A stretch of 63,887 nt of DNA from Singulisphaera sp. GP187. GTDB lineage: Bacteria; Planctomycetota; Planctomycetia; Gemmatales; Gemmataceae. The position numbers and the translations under genes were made by a program. This document shows positions 34,163 to 43,969 of the stretch, piece by piece (within the stretch, counting starts at the first letter, position 1; every line of letters starts with the position of its first letter). The stretch lies in the NCBI GenBank assembly GCA_945905925.1, contig CAMDQN010000019.1, positions 1-63,887 on the forward strand. The letters run 5' to 3'. The notes under the pieces are model-generated. The model saw only the letters and a list, made by a program, of their open reading frames with translations. It was not told where the DNA came from and did not search any database.

Positions 34163-37100
34163 TCAATAGTAACTGCTCTTCTCCCACTCAGGGTTGAACC
34201 CGGTGCCCTCGCCGGCGAGCTGCTTCAAGTCGTTGTAACACTCGCTCAGCAATACCGGCGGCACCTTCCCCAACTCGATCGTCTTGTGGTGCCAACTGCT
34301 CCCGGTGTCGCCCTCGGGCTTCATCTTGGTGAACGACAACGAACCGAGCGCGGCGCGGCGGTCCTCTTCGGGCAGTGAGTTCCCGGAGAACTCGATCTCG
34401 GCGCAGATGCCGAGCGACCGGAACGGCTTCAGGTACTCGTGGAACCAACCGCCGTCCTGCGCCTCGCCGCGAACGTAGCCGGCCTTCGTCATCTTGCCGC
34501 GCATCTGGAACGTGCCCAGTTCGTAACCCTGGAAGTCGGTGATCGCGGTTTCCTTCGTCTTCGCTTCCGGGAGAGTGTAGGTCGCGCGGCCGAACTGCTC
34601 GAACACCGGCTCAATGGTGTAGTCGGTGAAGTGCTGCTTCCACACGGCGGCCAGCGCCGGCGGCGTGTTCGCGGTATGTGCGAGACGAATTAGCGTCTCT
34701 GGCGGGAACGTCACCGCGTCGTCCTTTTCATTGGTCAACGAGCCGTCTTCCAGCGGGCGGAAGCAACCCAGGAACTTGCCGCTCTCGCCCGGCTCGGATG
34801 CGCTCCACGCGAGCCTCACGCACATCCGCCCGACGATGGGGTGGTCGCCGAGGAACTGCTTCCAGTCCGCGAACGCCCACGCTCGCTGCGTGCAAAGTGC
34901 CTCGTACATCCGCTCACTCTGGCGTTTCACCACGTCCTTGACCTGCTTCTTCGCGTCGGTGAACGCCTTCTTCGCTTCCTTCGCTTTCACCGCATCGTCG
35001 GCCTTCGCGGGGGAAGGCAGCGCCTTGACGATCTTGCCGCCCTCGCCCTGAAGAATGGGTTCGAGTTCGTCGTCGAGCTTCGCGGTGAACTGCCGCGCGC
35101 CGTAATCGAGAACGAGTGTCGCGTTGCCGCCTTCAGCGGGCTTCGCGAAGCCGCCGTCGGGGATGGTGCGGTCGGCCAACTCGTCGAGCGTCCAGCCCTC
35201 GCGCTCCGCGAGCGCGTTGACGAACTGCGACGCGAGTGTGCGAAGGCCCGCCGTGCGGAACCGGTTCGCGATCGAGAGCAGCACCTGAAGCGCCATCGGG
35301 TGCTTGACCCACGCCAGCATCTCGATGAGCGACTTGCACTGACTCATCTTCTGCCCGAACCACGTGCGAATGAACTTCTCGGACATGCGAACGCAGTCCG
35401 CGTCCCCGCCCGCCGACACGATCGCGAGCAACCCCTTCGAGCCGCCGCGTTCGAGCCACCCCGTGAGCACGTACTTCGCGAGGGCAGACCTGTCGAGCGG
35501 CCGGCACATGGCGAGATAGCGCCGCAGAATTGGCCCGCACGCCGGGGCGTTCTGAGCTGCGGCCTGCACGAGCCACCACTGCACGATGGTCGGGTCCACC
35601 GGCTTGCCGGTGTCCGCCCAGTGAACCGCCGGAACCTTGTCCAGTTCGATGCCGTACATTTTCGGCGGCTTCTTCATCCCGGCTTCGGCTTCCTTCGCGA
35701 GCGCCTTGCGGTCGAGGAACTCGGTCACGTCGGCGCCGAGCTTCTCCAGCGCGATCATGATGACGCCCTTCGTCACCTCCTGCGCCTCCTTGCGGAACGC
35801 GGTCTTGAGCGCCGGAACGGCGGACTTGTCGCCGATGTTGCCGAGCCACTCCGCGGCGACATCGCGCACCGACTGCCGCGTGTTTGTCAGCCCCACAACA
35901 ACGCGTTTCGCCTTTTCCGGCAGCGTGCGCAGCGCCGCTTGCGCCGGCGCCCGGTCGGTCTTGATCTCGCCCATCGCGATGTCCCACAGGAGCGGGACGA
36001 ACCCCGGCGGGAGCTTCGGGAACGCGGCCAGCACCGTGAACGCGTTCCGCTTGCGCTCGGGGATGTAGTAGTCGCGCTCGTTGCTTCGCGGTGTGCCGGC
36101 CAGCGCGTCGCGAAGAACATCGAGGCGCTCGGCGAACGCCGGCCAGAGCGCCTCTGGTTCCCAGTCGCAGAAGTCGCGGTACTTCGAGTTGTTCTGAAGG
36201 TACGCGAACGTGATGATCCCCGGTTTGCCGTTGGGCAGCGTGGCGACAGCGGCGTCCAGTTCGCGCAACCCCGGCGGCGGTTCGCCGCGACCCCTGTAAA
36301 CGTCCAAGTCGGACGTGTCGCTCCAGTAGAAGTAGCCGTCGCCGCGTTCCAGGTCGAACCGGTGCAGCGCGTAACACAACCTGACGATGTGGATGAAATG
36401 AACCTGGGGCGGTGCGAACGATTCGTCGGCGAGCGTCCCGCCAAGTCTGCGGTAAGCGTCGCGAGCGGGGAGCGTATTGAGACCGCCGCTCACGAACTCG
36501 AAGAGTTCGTCCAGCAGTTTTCCCCCGAGCGGGGCGGGCTGCGTCGGCTTGGTCTTCCACGACGGGCGGTCCGGGGCGTTGTACGCGACGAGTTCCTGCT
36601 CGTAGGCCCGCGTCGCCGTCTCGTGTGCTTTCTGGAACAGCGCCCGGATGCGCGCGCGGGCTACCTCCGGGAACGGAACGAAACCGAGTTCGATCGCCAG
36701 CGGCGGGAACGTGATCTCTTCGCCGTCGCTGGGGTCGGGCGGGGCCGCGAGCAGCCTTTCGAGAGTCTGCTTGACCTTCTCGGCGGTTTCGGCCGCGAGT
36801 TGCTTCTTCAGTTTGGGAATGGCCTTCTCGCCTTCGATCCGCCACAGCAGCGCGGCGGCTTCGTTGCGCTGCACCGTACTCTTCCCGGTGAGCAGTCGGT
36901 CGAGGTGCGGCACGGCCACCGCCGCGTACTTGTGCAGCACGGGAGCGACCGTGTCGCGAACGCTCTTCGACGACGAAGCGCCGAGTGCCGCGAGTACGTC
37001 GATTGTCGGCGTGTAGTCGAACCCGAGTTTGGTCAACAGCGGAACGATTTGGTTCGCGAGGTAACCGCCGCTCTTTTCGAGCGACTCCCGGATCGCGGGG

Positions 37101-37957
37101 AGGTTCTCGGTGAGAACTTCCGGCCAGCCGCTGAACAACCCGTCCGCGTTGCTGGAACCGTAGTAGTAACTGGTGCTGCCGCGCCGCCGCAACGAGGAAA
37201 CGAGACTGGAATCGAACAGCAACCGGAGCGCTTCGCGGGGCGGAAGTTTGGCCTCCGCGAACAGTGCGACCAGCCGCTCAGCGGGCCAGACCGCGCCTTC
37301 CGACCGGGAACCGCCGTCCTGGAACGAGACGACCAGTTCGCCGAGCGCCGACGCGAGCCAGTCGGGCCAACCGGAGATTGGGGCGGCTTTGCGCCCGGAG
37401 GCGCGAGCCGCGGCCTCGAACACTTCACCGAGCCGGCTCCACACAACGGGTGGAGTTTCTTTTCCCGCGCCGTAAACGCCGACCCGTTCCTTCTGGATGT
37501 CCTGCCGGAGCGTGTACGGCACGTCGTTGGACACCCCCGAGAGGGCGAGTGACTTCCCGGCTTCGGCCGCCTTGCCGATGCTGAGGAGAACGTCCGCGTC
37601 GTCGCCGTTCAGCACATACGCGACGGTTTGGGCGGCGAGGTCAGCGTCACCGATCCGCTTGAGGTGTTTGGTGAGAGCCTTCACGAACGTGGAGTTGATT
37701 GACGTGGGAAGCGGCGCCTTCACCGGCGCGGGCGTCGGTGCCGCGATCGGCTGAACCTCCGCGATCGGTTCTGGGGTCGCGGGGGGCTTCGGCTTCGCGG
37801 CCACCTTCGGTTTTGCTGTGGCCTTCGGCTTTGCGACGGCTTTGCGATTCGCAGCCAGTTTGCCTTTCGCTACTGCGTTCGGATTCGTGGCCGTCTTCGA
37901 CTTGGTCGGTGCCTTCGCGGTCTTGGTGTTCGACTTTTTCGCCGCTTGGTTGGCCAT
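34163..37957 (-). CDS. DUF4132 protein with histone-like basic tail (MolR/YehI-like)
   Basis: 1264 aa, first gene of the MoxR/vWA operon. Residues 1-60 are a Lys/Ala/Pro-rich tail (AKPKATAKPKVAAKPKPP) like that of H1-type DNA-binding proteins, followed by a Pro/Ala linker. A long helical HEAT-like region follows (about 85-900, e.g. HLDRLLTGKSTVQRNEAAALLWRIEGEKAIPKL). The DUF4132 domain is C-terminal (about 990-1264; GRMCVRLAW, ITDFQGYELGTFQMRGKMTKAGYVRG, FHEYLKPFRSLGI, LLSECYNDLKQL). In E. coli the homologue neighbours the yehL-yehQ genes. The start at 37957 is the first Met before the basic tail. Confidence 0.88.
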   Translation of the reverse strand: MANQAAKKSNTKTAKAPTKSKTATNPNAVAKGKLAANRKAVAKPKATAKPKVAAKPKPPATPEPIAEVQPIAAPTPAPVKAPLPTSINSTFVKALTKHLKRIGDADLAAQTVAYVLNGDDADVLLSIGKAAEAGKSLALSGVSNDVPYTLRQDIQKERVGVYGAGKETPPVVWSRLGEVFEAAARASGRKAAPISGWPDWLASALGELVVSFQDGGSRSEGAVWPAERLVALFAEAKLPPREALRLLFDSSLVSSLRRRGSTSYYYGSSNADGLFSGWPEVLTENLPAIRESLEKSGGYLANQIVPLLTKLGFDYTPTIDVLAALGASSSKSVRDTVAPVLHKYAAVAVPHLDRLLTGKSTVQRNEAAALLWRIEGEKAIPKLKKQLAAETAEKVKQTLERLLAAPPDPSDGEEITFPPLAIELGFVPFPEVARARIRALFQKAHETATRAYEQELVAYNAPDRPSWKTKPTQPAPLGGKLLDELFEFVSGGLNTLPARDAYRRLGGTLADESFAPPQVHFIHIVRLCYALHRFDLERGDGYFYWSDTSDLDVYRGRGEPPPGLRELDAAVATLPNGKPGIITFAYLQNNSKYRDFCDWEPEALWPAFAERLDVLRDALAGTPRSNERDYYIPERKRNAFTVLAAFPKLPPGFVPLLWDIAMGEIKTDRAPAQAALRTLPEKAKRVVVGLTNTRQSVRDVAAEWLGNIGDKSAVPALKTAFRKEAQEVTKGVIMIALEKLGADVTEFLDRKALAKEAEAGMKKPPKMYGIELDKVPAVHWADTGKPVDPTIVQWWLVQAAAQNAPACGPILRRYLAMCRPLDRSALAKYVLTGWLERGGSKGLLAIVSAGGDADCVRMSEKFIRTWFGQKMSQCKSLIEMLAWVKHPMALQVLLSIANRFRTAGLRTLASQFVNALAEREGWTLDELADRTIPDGGFAKPAEGGNATLVLDYGARQFTAKLDDELEPILQGEGGKIVKALPSPAKADDAVKAKEAKKAFTDAKKQVKDVVKRQSERMYEALCTQRAWAFADWKQFLGDHPIVGRMCVRLAWSASEPGESGKFLGCFRPLEDGSLTNEKDDAVTFPPETLIRLAHTANTPPALAAVWKQHFTDYTIEPVFEQFGRATYTLPEAKTKETAITDFQGYELGTFQMRGKMTKAGYVRGEAQDGGWFHEYLKPFRSLGICAEIEFSGNSLPEEDRRAALGSLSFTKMKPEGDTGSSWHHKTIELGKVPPVLLSECYNDLKQLAGEGTGFNPEWEKSSYY

Positions 37958-38104
37958 TGGTAAGTGTCTCGAAAGGGACCAAGATGGTGGTCTGAGAAAG
38001 GTAACCGGTCGTTCGGCGCTCCGCAATCCCCGGTGCGAAGAGACTCCGGTGATGACGAGGAGTTGCCGCATGGTACCCGGTTCGGGCACGAAAACACGAC
38101 CGCA

Positions 38105-39178
38105 CTACGAGCCGACGCGGAACCGGAGCGCGCGGGGCGCGTCCTTCTTCTCTGGCAATTTCAGATTCAGATCGAAGGGCCGGAGGAGCGTGTTGCCCGC
38201 GAGGTCTTCCAGGTTCTCGTGTGCGGTCAGTGTGTAGTCACCGGCCTTCCAGGGGCGATCCGGTTGGAATGTCCACGACTGTTCGCGTTCGCCCACGGTC
38301 GCCTTGCCGGGAACGCGTTCGTCCTGAGCATCACGCACCGTGAGCGAGCGCCCGAGTAACGCGCGGTCGAGCGGGCGCGGGAATCGCACTTCGAGCGCCT
38401 GCGCGGTGTCGCTTTTCGGAGCGGTGAGTTTCCAGTCTTTCACTTCGACTGCCGCGCGCACGGGGTCCGTCGTGCGGAACGTCTTCTTGAACGCGGTCCC
38501 GAGCGGGCGCCCTTCGGCGTCCAGTAACTTCTCGCTCAGGACGAGCGTGTACCGGCGCTTCGGTTCCAGAACCGGGCCGAGTTCGTCGCGCAGGTTCACG
38601 CCCTCCTTCACGCGCCCGGGGTGAATCCAGAGCGTGAGCCGGGTGGCGTCCTCGTTCCAGAGTTCGGTGCGGCGCCACGGGTCTTCGACTTCCTCGCCCT
38701 TCTCGTCGAGCAACTTGATCCGGTCGAAGATGGCCGGCCCTTCGCGCATCGGCTTCGAGAAGTGCAGGTACAGTTTGAGCAGGTTCGCCGGGAGTACTTC
38801 CGTCGACGGGTAGACCGCCGCGACGGTCGTCGGCTTTGTGGGTGGGTTGGCGGGAACGCGGTACTCGGCGCGGAACGTGTTCGTTCTGGTTGTGAGTGTG
38901 GCGTGGTAGCGTTCGCCCGCCGCGAGCTTGAACCGCGGCGTGAAGATGAGCCAGTCGCCGCGCTGCTCATAAGCACCGAGCATCGCCGGCCCGTTCGCGT
39001 CCCCGGTTTCGGAAACCAGCACGAAGCGAAGCAATTTCTCGCCGTCTTTTTGCGAGAGCTTGCCCGCAGGTACGTTTCCCGGAGCGCGCGCGATGACGGT
39101 GACTTCGGCCGCGTGCGGCCCGGGCTGAACCCGGACTGGTGCGGCGAACACACTCACGAGCAGAATGACGTGCAGCAT
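38105..39178 (-). CDS. Secreted Ig-like domain protein
   Basis: 357 aa. Signal peptide MLHVILLVSVFAAPVRVQPG; the mature part contains repeated SbsA-type Ig-like segments: YLHFSKPMREGPAIFDRIKLLDEKGEEVEDPWRRTELWNEDATRLTLWIHPGRVKEG and a C-terminal SWTFQPDRPWKAGDYTLTAHENLEDLAGN. These are extracellular adhesion or scaffolding folds. The start at 39178 places the signal peptide first; the longer reading begins in the adjacent inverted repeat. Confidence 0.75.
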   Translation of the reverse strand: MLHVILLVSVFAAPVRVQPGPHAAEVTVIARAPGNVPAGKLSQKDGEKLLRFVLVSETGDANGPAMLGAYEQRGDWLIFTPRFKLAAGERYHATLTTRTNTFRAEYRVPANPPTKPTTVAAVYPSTEVLPANLLKLYLHFSKPMREGPAIFDRIKLLDEKGEEVEDPWRRTELWNEDATRLTLWIHPGRVKEGVNLRDELGPVLEPKRRYTLVLSEKLLDAEGRPLGTAFKKTFRTTDPVRAAVEVKDWKLTAPKSDTAQALEVRFPRPLDRALLGRSLTVRDAQDERVPGKATVGEREQSWTFQPDRPWKAGDYTLTAHENLEDLAGNTLLRPFDLNLKLPEKKDAPRALRFRVGS

Positions 39179-39199
39179 GGAAAGCCCAGAGTTGCGAGC

Positions 39200-39257
39200 A
39201 CCAACCCGAAGCGTCAGCAAGGGTCACAGCATTCCCTTGCTGACGCTTTGGGTTGGT
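39200..39257. repeat. Compact inverted repeat with 24-bp arms
   Basis: Arms 39200-39223 (accaacccgaagcgtcagca...) and 39234-39257 match at 23 of 24 positions with a 10-nt loop. The right end is 7 nt from the stop of the upstream exported-protein gene (39265). Confidence 0.9.
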
Positions 39258-39264
39258 TCCCGGA

Positions 39265-40404
39265 TCACGGCAGTGGGATTGCGGCGAGCGTTAGCCCGCC
39301 TTCCTTCTCCTCCTTGACGACCAACGCCCGCTCCTTGTCGAGCTTGTCGAGGTGAATCGTGCCTTCGAACTCGGCCACCATGGTGATCTTGTCCGTCGCC
39401 GGCTTGTCGCCGGTGAGCCTCAAGATCGCCTTTTCGTTAAGCTTCTCGTTCTCCGCGAACAGCCCCGACTCCATCTTGAAGGTTACGTAAGGACTCCACC
39501 CGAACGGCTTGTTCTTGTGGTGGAAGCGGAACGTGTTCATCAGGACGAAGGACTTGCCGCCTTTCTCGTACGCGATCATGGTCCGCGGCTGGTTGCCGGA
39601 CCCGAGTTCGATCACGCTCTCGCCCTTGACCTTCGCTCCGGCCTTCACGTCGTCCAGCGGATATCGCACCACCGGCGTGCAGGCGAACGCCCCGACGACG
39701 TACTTCTTCCCGTTCGCCTCGAATGGCACCAGCGAAGTCATCGGCGCCTTCGTCTCCCATTTGCGGTGCGCGACGTGGTACGTCTCGGTGCTGAACCCGA
39801 TCGCGGTGCCCTTCGGGTCGAGCGGCGCGGGAATGGAGCACACCTTCGATGCGAACTCCTCGCTCGCCACCGCTCCGACCAGTACGCGGTCACCCATCCA
39901 CGCGAGGTCCGTGATCCGGCTCACCGGCGCGGTCTCGCCCTTCGGCAGCGGGATCGCGACGTGCTTCACGTTCTCCAGTGCGAACTCGCCGACTTCGCCC
40001 GCACCGTCGATCGTGAGAATCAGCGTCTTCTTGTCGTCGAGTTTGCGGACGACGAAGTACGCGGTGTGCGAGGCCGGGTTGACCGCCATTCCGCGAATCT
40101 CGATTCCCTTCGCGGTCGCACCGATTCGCGAGGCGAGCTTCTCGTCGATTTTCGCGGTCTTCGCGTCGGCCTTCCACGGCTTCGGCTTCACGTCGCCGGT
40201 TTCCACAGCGACGAGCTGCGCCCCCGGACCGTCCCCGACGAGCAGGACACCACCCGGGGCAAATTTCACGGCGTCGATGGACTTGATTTTCGGCGTGCCA
40301 ACAGCGGCGTTCTTGATCACGTCCGCGCCGTTGGCGGCAGAGACGAACGCGAAGAATGCGAGAGGCAGGAGTGCCGTGCGGACGGCGAGAGTTCTCGGAC
40401 GCAT
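39265..40404 (-). CDS. Exported protein of unknown function, beta-rich
   Basis: 379 aa with signal peptide RTALLPLAFFAFVSAANGA. The mature chain has repeating short blocks such as KIKSIDAVKFAPGGVLLVGDGPGAQLVAVE, RITDLAWMGDRVLVGAVASEE and FEANGKKYVVGAFACTPVVRYPLDDVK, which looks like a beta-propeller without a clear family. The start at 40404 is chosen for the signal peptide. It is divergent from the periplasmic-binding-like protein gene; 40405-40643 holds both upstream regions and no other gene. Confidence 0.7.
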   Translation of the reverse strand: MRPRTLAVRTALLPLAFFAFVSAANGADVIKNAAVGTPKIKSIDAVKFAPGGVLLVGDGPGAQLVAVETGDVKPKPWKADAKTAKIDEKLASRIGATAKGIEIRGMAVNPASHTAYFVVRKLDDKKTLILTIDGAGEVGEFALENVKHVAIPLPKGETAPVSRITDLAWMGDRVLVGAVASEEFASKVCSIPAPLDPKGTAIGFSTETYHVAHRKWETKAPMTSLVPFEANGKKYVVGAFACTPVVRYPLDDVKAGAKVKGESVIELGSGNQPRTMIAYEKGGKSFVLMNTFRFHHKNKPFGWSPYVTFKMESGLFAENEKLNEKAILRLTGDKPATDKITMVAEFEGTIHLDKLDKERALVVKEEKEGGLTLAAIPLP

Positions 40405-40643
40405 GAGGCGTACTCTGAAGGTGAGGGTGGGGAGGGGCGGGTGCCCTTCACCGGCGATGGTATCATGATCGGTCGGTAATGCCATCCGTTTTCGAGTGCT
40501 GTCGAAATACTCGGTCTTGTTCCCACGAAACCGGCTGTCGGTCGGTGTGAACCCGGCACAACGGGTCTCGACGAAGCGTGATGCCGACACTCGCACTTGG
40601 TACAGTGAAAGCGGTTAGCACCTCTATATTGGGAGTCGCAGTT

Positions 40644-42263
40644 ATGCAACGGCGGTGGCCGTTAGTCGCGGGCGTGTTGGTGTTGGGGTTGGTCGGCGCC
40701 GTGGTACTGGTCCGGTCGGGGTGGTTCGGCGCGAGTGTGGCCGAACCGCGACCCGTGCCGGACGGCGACCAGGAAATCGCGTGGCTGCACATCCCCACGT
40801 CCGGCGATTCGTGGGAGAACTTCGTGTGGGGGATGAAACGCGCGGAGATGAGCGCCGCTCCCACAGGCCTTCGTGTGGACGACTCCGGCGCTTTCCCGTC
40901 GAGTACGACCGCGGTGCCCGAGATCGTCCTTTCGCGCGACGGGTTCGCGGGCAAGCTCCGGGTCCGCTGGTACAAGGTCACCAACGACGCGCCAAACGCG
41001 GCCTGGGTAAAGGCACTGGCGGCCCGCAATCCAACCCCGCTCGCGATCATTGGTGGGTGGTCCAGCGACCGCGCGCGCGAACTCGCTGAAGCGATGGCCT
41101 CAACCGCGTGGCCCGGACAAAAGCCGCTGCTCCTGTTGGCCACTGCGACCGCCGATTCCGTGGATCCCGAGGAGAACTCTGCGAACGGTAATACCCCCTC
41201 GAAGCTCATCGAACTCTACGATCGCTCGTACCGATTCTGCTTCACGAACAAGCAGATGGCTGACGCGGTCAGTGCCTTCGTCTTCGCGGACCCGACCCTG
41301 CGCCCCGGTCCTGCAGTGCCGCCCGAATTGCGCGCCGCGGCCGGCGCCGCCGGCAGCATTTGGGGGTTCCCGTGGTTCGCGGAAATGGCCGGCAAACCCC
41401 AACCCATTCAGGCGTTCGCGGTCGAATGGATGGACGATCCCTACTCGAAGGATTTGTCGCAGCAGTTACGCGAGGCCTTCGCGAAACAGGGTGGCAGACC
41501 CGGGCGCCCGCAGCTCGAATTCGCAGCGTTCCGGGTGCCATTTAGTGCCGGCCGGTTCGCCCGCCCGAACCCATTCGAGGCGCGAATTGTCGATGACATC
41601 CTCGCGCACCCGAAGTTCCCGCAACGCGGAGATCGCACGGTTGTGGTGATTCCCACGGTCACGGCGCCCGCACGCCGGGTTCTGGGCTCGCTAGCGCAGG
41701 GCAACCCCGGCGCGGCCTGGCGCCTGGTTGCGGTGACCGGCGACGGCATCCCGGTAAACGCGCTGTTCCGCGACGGCGAGTTCGCGTGGCCCGTGCGGGC
41801 GGTTCCGATCCCACTCGTGTTGTTCACACACACCGACCCTTGCGACTGGGACGAACCCGGCGACCCTCGCCCGCCCCAAGGGTACGAACTCAGGCCGCCC
41901 GTCAAGCCTGGCGAGGTGAAGAACAGCACCGAGGACATTCAACTGTTCACGCTGCTCACCAGGGTCGTCGCGCGGGGCGCATTCGCTGAGGGAACCGACC
42001 GGTTGATCGCCGGTCCGGACCAACTTGTGGAGCAGTTCCGCACGTTGACACCGGCGGTTTTTGAGTCATCGGGGAACCGGATCAGCAGATCCGGGGAACA
42101 CGTGGTCGTACTCCGCCCAACGCCGCGGATCGAAGGTACGGTCACGTTTCCGGACGCGGTGCTGGAAGTGTGGACCCAGAAGCCGGACGAGGGTTGGAAG
42201 CGTATCCACTCGTGTCCTGTGGTGCAGACGATGCACCCGGACAACAGGGGGGCTGGCGAATGA
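40644..42263 (+). CDS. Membrane-anchored periplasmic-binding-like protein
   Basis: 539 aa. One N-terminal membrane helix (PLVAGVLVLGLVGAVVLV) is followed by a large extracytoplasmic region. The alternating alpha/beta segments (LAIIGGWSSDRARELAEAMAS, PLLLLATATADSVDPEENSA, YDRSYRFCFTNKQMADAVSAFVF, RTVVVIPTVTAPARRVLGSLAQ) are reminiscent of a type-1 periplasmic-binding fold. Ribosome site GGGAG supports the start at 40644. The stop overlaps the ATG of the histidine kinase (ATGA), so a ligand-sensing pair is likely. Ligand unknown; the fold call is tentative. Confidence 0.6.
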   Translation: MQRRWPLVAGVLVLGLVGAVVLVRSGWFGASVAEPRPVPDGDQEIAWLHIPTSGDSWENFVWGMKRAEMSAAPTGLRVDDSGAFPSSTTAVPEIVLSRDGFAGKLRVRWYKVTNDAPNAAWVKALAARNPTPLAIIGGWSSDRARELAEAMASTAWPGQKPLLLLATATADSVDPEENSANGNTPSKLIELYDRSYRFCFTNKQMADAVSAFVFADPTLRPGPAVPPELRAAAGAAGSIWGFPWFAEMAGKPQPIQAFAVEWMDDPYSKDLSQQLREAFAKQGGRPGRPQLEFAAFRVPFSAGRFARPNPFEARIVDDILAHPKFPQRGDRTVVVIPTVTAPARRVLGSLAQGNPGAAWRLVAVTGDGIPVNALFRDGEFAWPVRAVPIPLVLFTHTDPCDWDEPGDPRPPQGYELRPPVKPGEVKNSTEDIQLFTLLTRVVARGAFAEGTDRLIAGPDQLVEQFRTLTPAVFESSGNRISRSGEHVVVLRPTPRIEGTVTFPDAVLEVWTQKPDEGWKRIHSCPVVQTMHPDNRGAGE

Positions 42264-43969
42264 GTTCCCCCGTCGCGAAGAGTGAGGCGCCTCACCTCTC
42301 AGTGTGGCGGTACGCGGGCCGGCTCGCGCCGCTCGCGGTGCTCTGGGTTGTGCTGATCGGACTGCTGGTTTGGCTGCTCGCGACGCGCGCGAACTGGGGC
42401 GAGGAGTCCGACCGCGCGGATGTGCGCGAGTGGCTCGATAACACCCGCGTGTTCCGCAAGACGCTCGCCGAACTGGTGAAGGAGTACGTCGATTTCCTCA
42501 ACGCCGAGGTGCGCGGCCCGGACCACGACGACCGCGTGAAGAACAAGCGCGCGGAGATCGAAGAACACTTGCGCGCGATGGTCGAACCGACGCGCATGTA
42601 CTCCGGCCAACTTCCATTATTCCCCAACGTGTACTCGCTCGAAGTCGAGTTCGCTGGGGTGACCGGTCTCGACGGTCATCCGGTGGAACCGGTGGTGTGG
42701 ACATCGCCGAAGCCGCGCCCCGGTGGGCCGGCGAAGGCGCAACTCCGCACGCTCGAATACGAACCACCACTCAACCGCGCGGGCGCGCGGGCGCAAGTCC
42801 GGTGCGTGTACCAACTCCACTCGTTCAACCGGATGCAGAAACAGCAGGACGAGTACCGGTTGTGGCAGGCGATCGCGGCCTGCGTGCTGGTGCCCACGAC
42901 GTTGCTCGCGGTGTTCCTCGTGGCGCGGTTCGTGCGGCGCGAACAGGCACGCGAGTTGGAGAAGTGGCGGACCACCGCCGAGTCCGAACACCGGCAGCGC
43001 GAACTGCTTGCCGCGCAGGTCGAGCGCGAACTGATCGAGAAGCACCTGCTCGAAGCCCGCATCAAGCAGCAAGAAGCCGAGCGGTCGAGTGAAGAGTTGG
43101 GGCGCAAGTTGCTCGAACAGGAACTGGAGGCCGCGAAGTTGGTGAACCGCGCTGCGGAGGCCGAGCGCGAGGCACTGGAGATGAAGTCGCAACTCTACGC
43201 GAGCATCGGCATTATGGCCGGGAGCTACGCGCACAACATCAAGAACCTGCTGGTGCGCCCCAACGACCTCATCGCGCGCTGCATGGACGCGGCCGGTGAC
43301 GCCGAACAACACGGGCGCCTGGAAGAAGTGAAGACCACACTCGGCACGGTCACGGAGCGGCTTCAGCAGATCCTGCGCACGGTGCGCCGCGACCCCGAGA
43401 ACGCGGAGCTAACCCAGGTCGACGTGTACGATCTGTTCGGCGACACCGAGCGCACGTGGGGCGAGATGGGGCGCGAGAAGTGGAAGCTCGCGGTGAGCGC
43501 GGAAATTCCCCCGGGTGCGGCGCTCATCACGGGCGATCTTTCGCACCTTCAGCAGGCGCTCGAGAACCTCGTGTTCAACGCGCGCGACGCGACCTTCGAG
43601 ATGCGGAACTACCTGCGCGACGAGGCCAAGCGCGCGACCGACCCCGCGGAAAGGCGGCAGAAACTCCTCGACGCAGCCGCTTGGAAAGGCGAGGTTCGCT
43701 TGCGTGCCCAGTGCGACGGCGATCACGTCGTGCTTGAGGTTCGCGACAACGGCATCGGGATGACCGACGAGGTGCGCCAGAATTGCCTGAAGACGCATTT
43801 CACGACGAAACGCGACAACGCACTTTACGAAGGCTACAGTGCGGGCATGGGACTGGGGCTGTCGTTCGTGGCGATGGTGGTCGAGCACCACGGCGGCACG
43901 CTGGAGGTTGACTCCGCCCCGCTCCGCGGAACGACCTTCCGCGTCCGGTTCCCGCTGGTTTTGGAGTGA
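42260..43969 (+). CDS. Membrane histidine kinase
   Basis: 569 aa. Two membrane helices (about 25-45 and 212-232) bracket an extracytoplasmic sensor region of about 165 residues. A long Glu/Arg-rich coiled coil (about 235-315) leads to the phosphoacceptor segment IGIMAGSYAHNIKNLLVRP (His near 325). The ATPase domain has ENLVFNARDATFEM (N box), LEVRDNGIGMT (G1), and MGLGLSFVAMVVEHHGG (G2). It is coupled to the upstream binding-like protein. No response regulator is nearby, so the partner must be encoded elsewhere. Ends at the inverted repeat shared with ung. Confidence 0.88.
   Translation: MSSPVAKSEAPHLSVWRYAGRLAPLAVLWVVLIGLLVWLLATRANWGEESDRADVREWLDNTRVFRKTLAELVKEYVDFLNAEVRGPDHDDRVKNKRAEIEEHLRAMVEPTRMYSGQLPLFPNVYSLEVEFAGVTGLDGHPVEPVVWTSPKPRPGGPAKAQLRTLEYEPPLNRAGARAQVRCVYQLHSFNRMQKQQDEYRLWQAIAACVLVPTTLLAVFLVARFVRREQARELEKWRTTAESEHRQRELLAAQVERELIEKHLLEARIKQQEAERSSEELGRKLLEQELEAAKLVNRAAEAEREALEMKSQLYASIGIMAGSYAHNIKNLLVRPNDLIARCMDAAGDAEQHGRLEEVKTTLGTVTERLQQILRTVRRDPENAELTQVDVYDLFGDTERTWGEMGREKWKLAVSAEIPPGAALITGDLSHLQQALENLVFNARDATFEMRNYLRDEAKRATDPAERRQKLLDAAAWKGEVRLRAQCDGDHVVLEVRDNGIGMTDEVRQNCLKTHFTTKRDNALYEGYSAGMGLGLSFVAMVVEHHGGTLEVDSAPLRGTTFRVRFPLVLE

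Noticed and set aside
34841-37552. A 903-codon open frame on the plus strand
   Set aside because: It is antisense to the DUF4132 gene; Arg/Val/Glu-rich, no domain, no ribosome site. High-GC DNA keeps such frames open.
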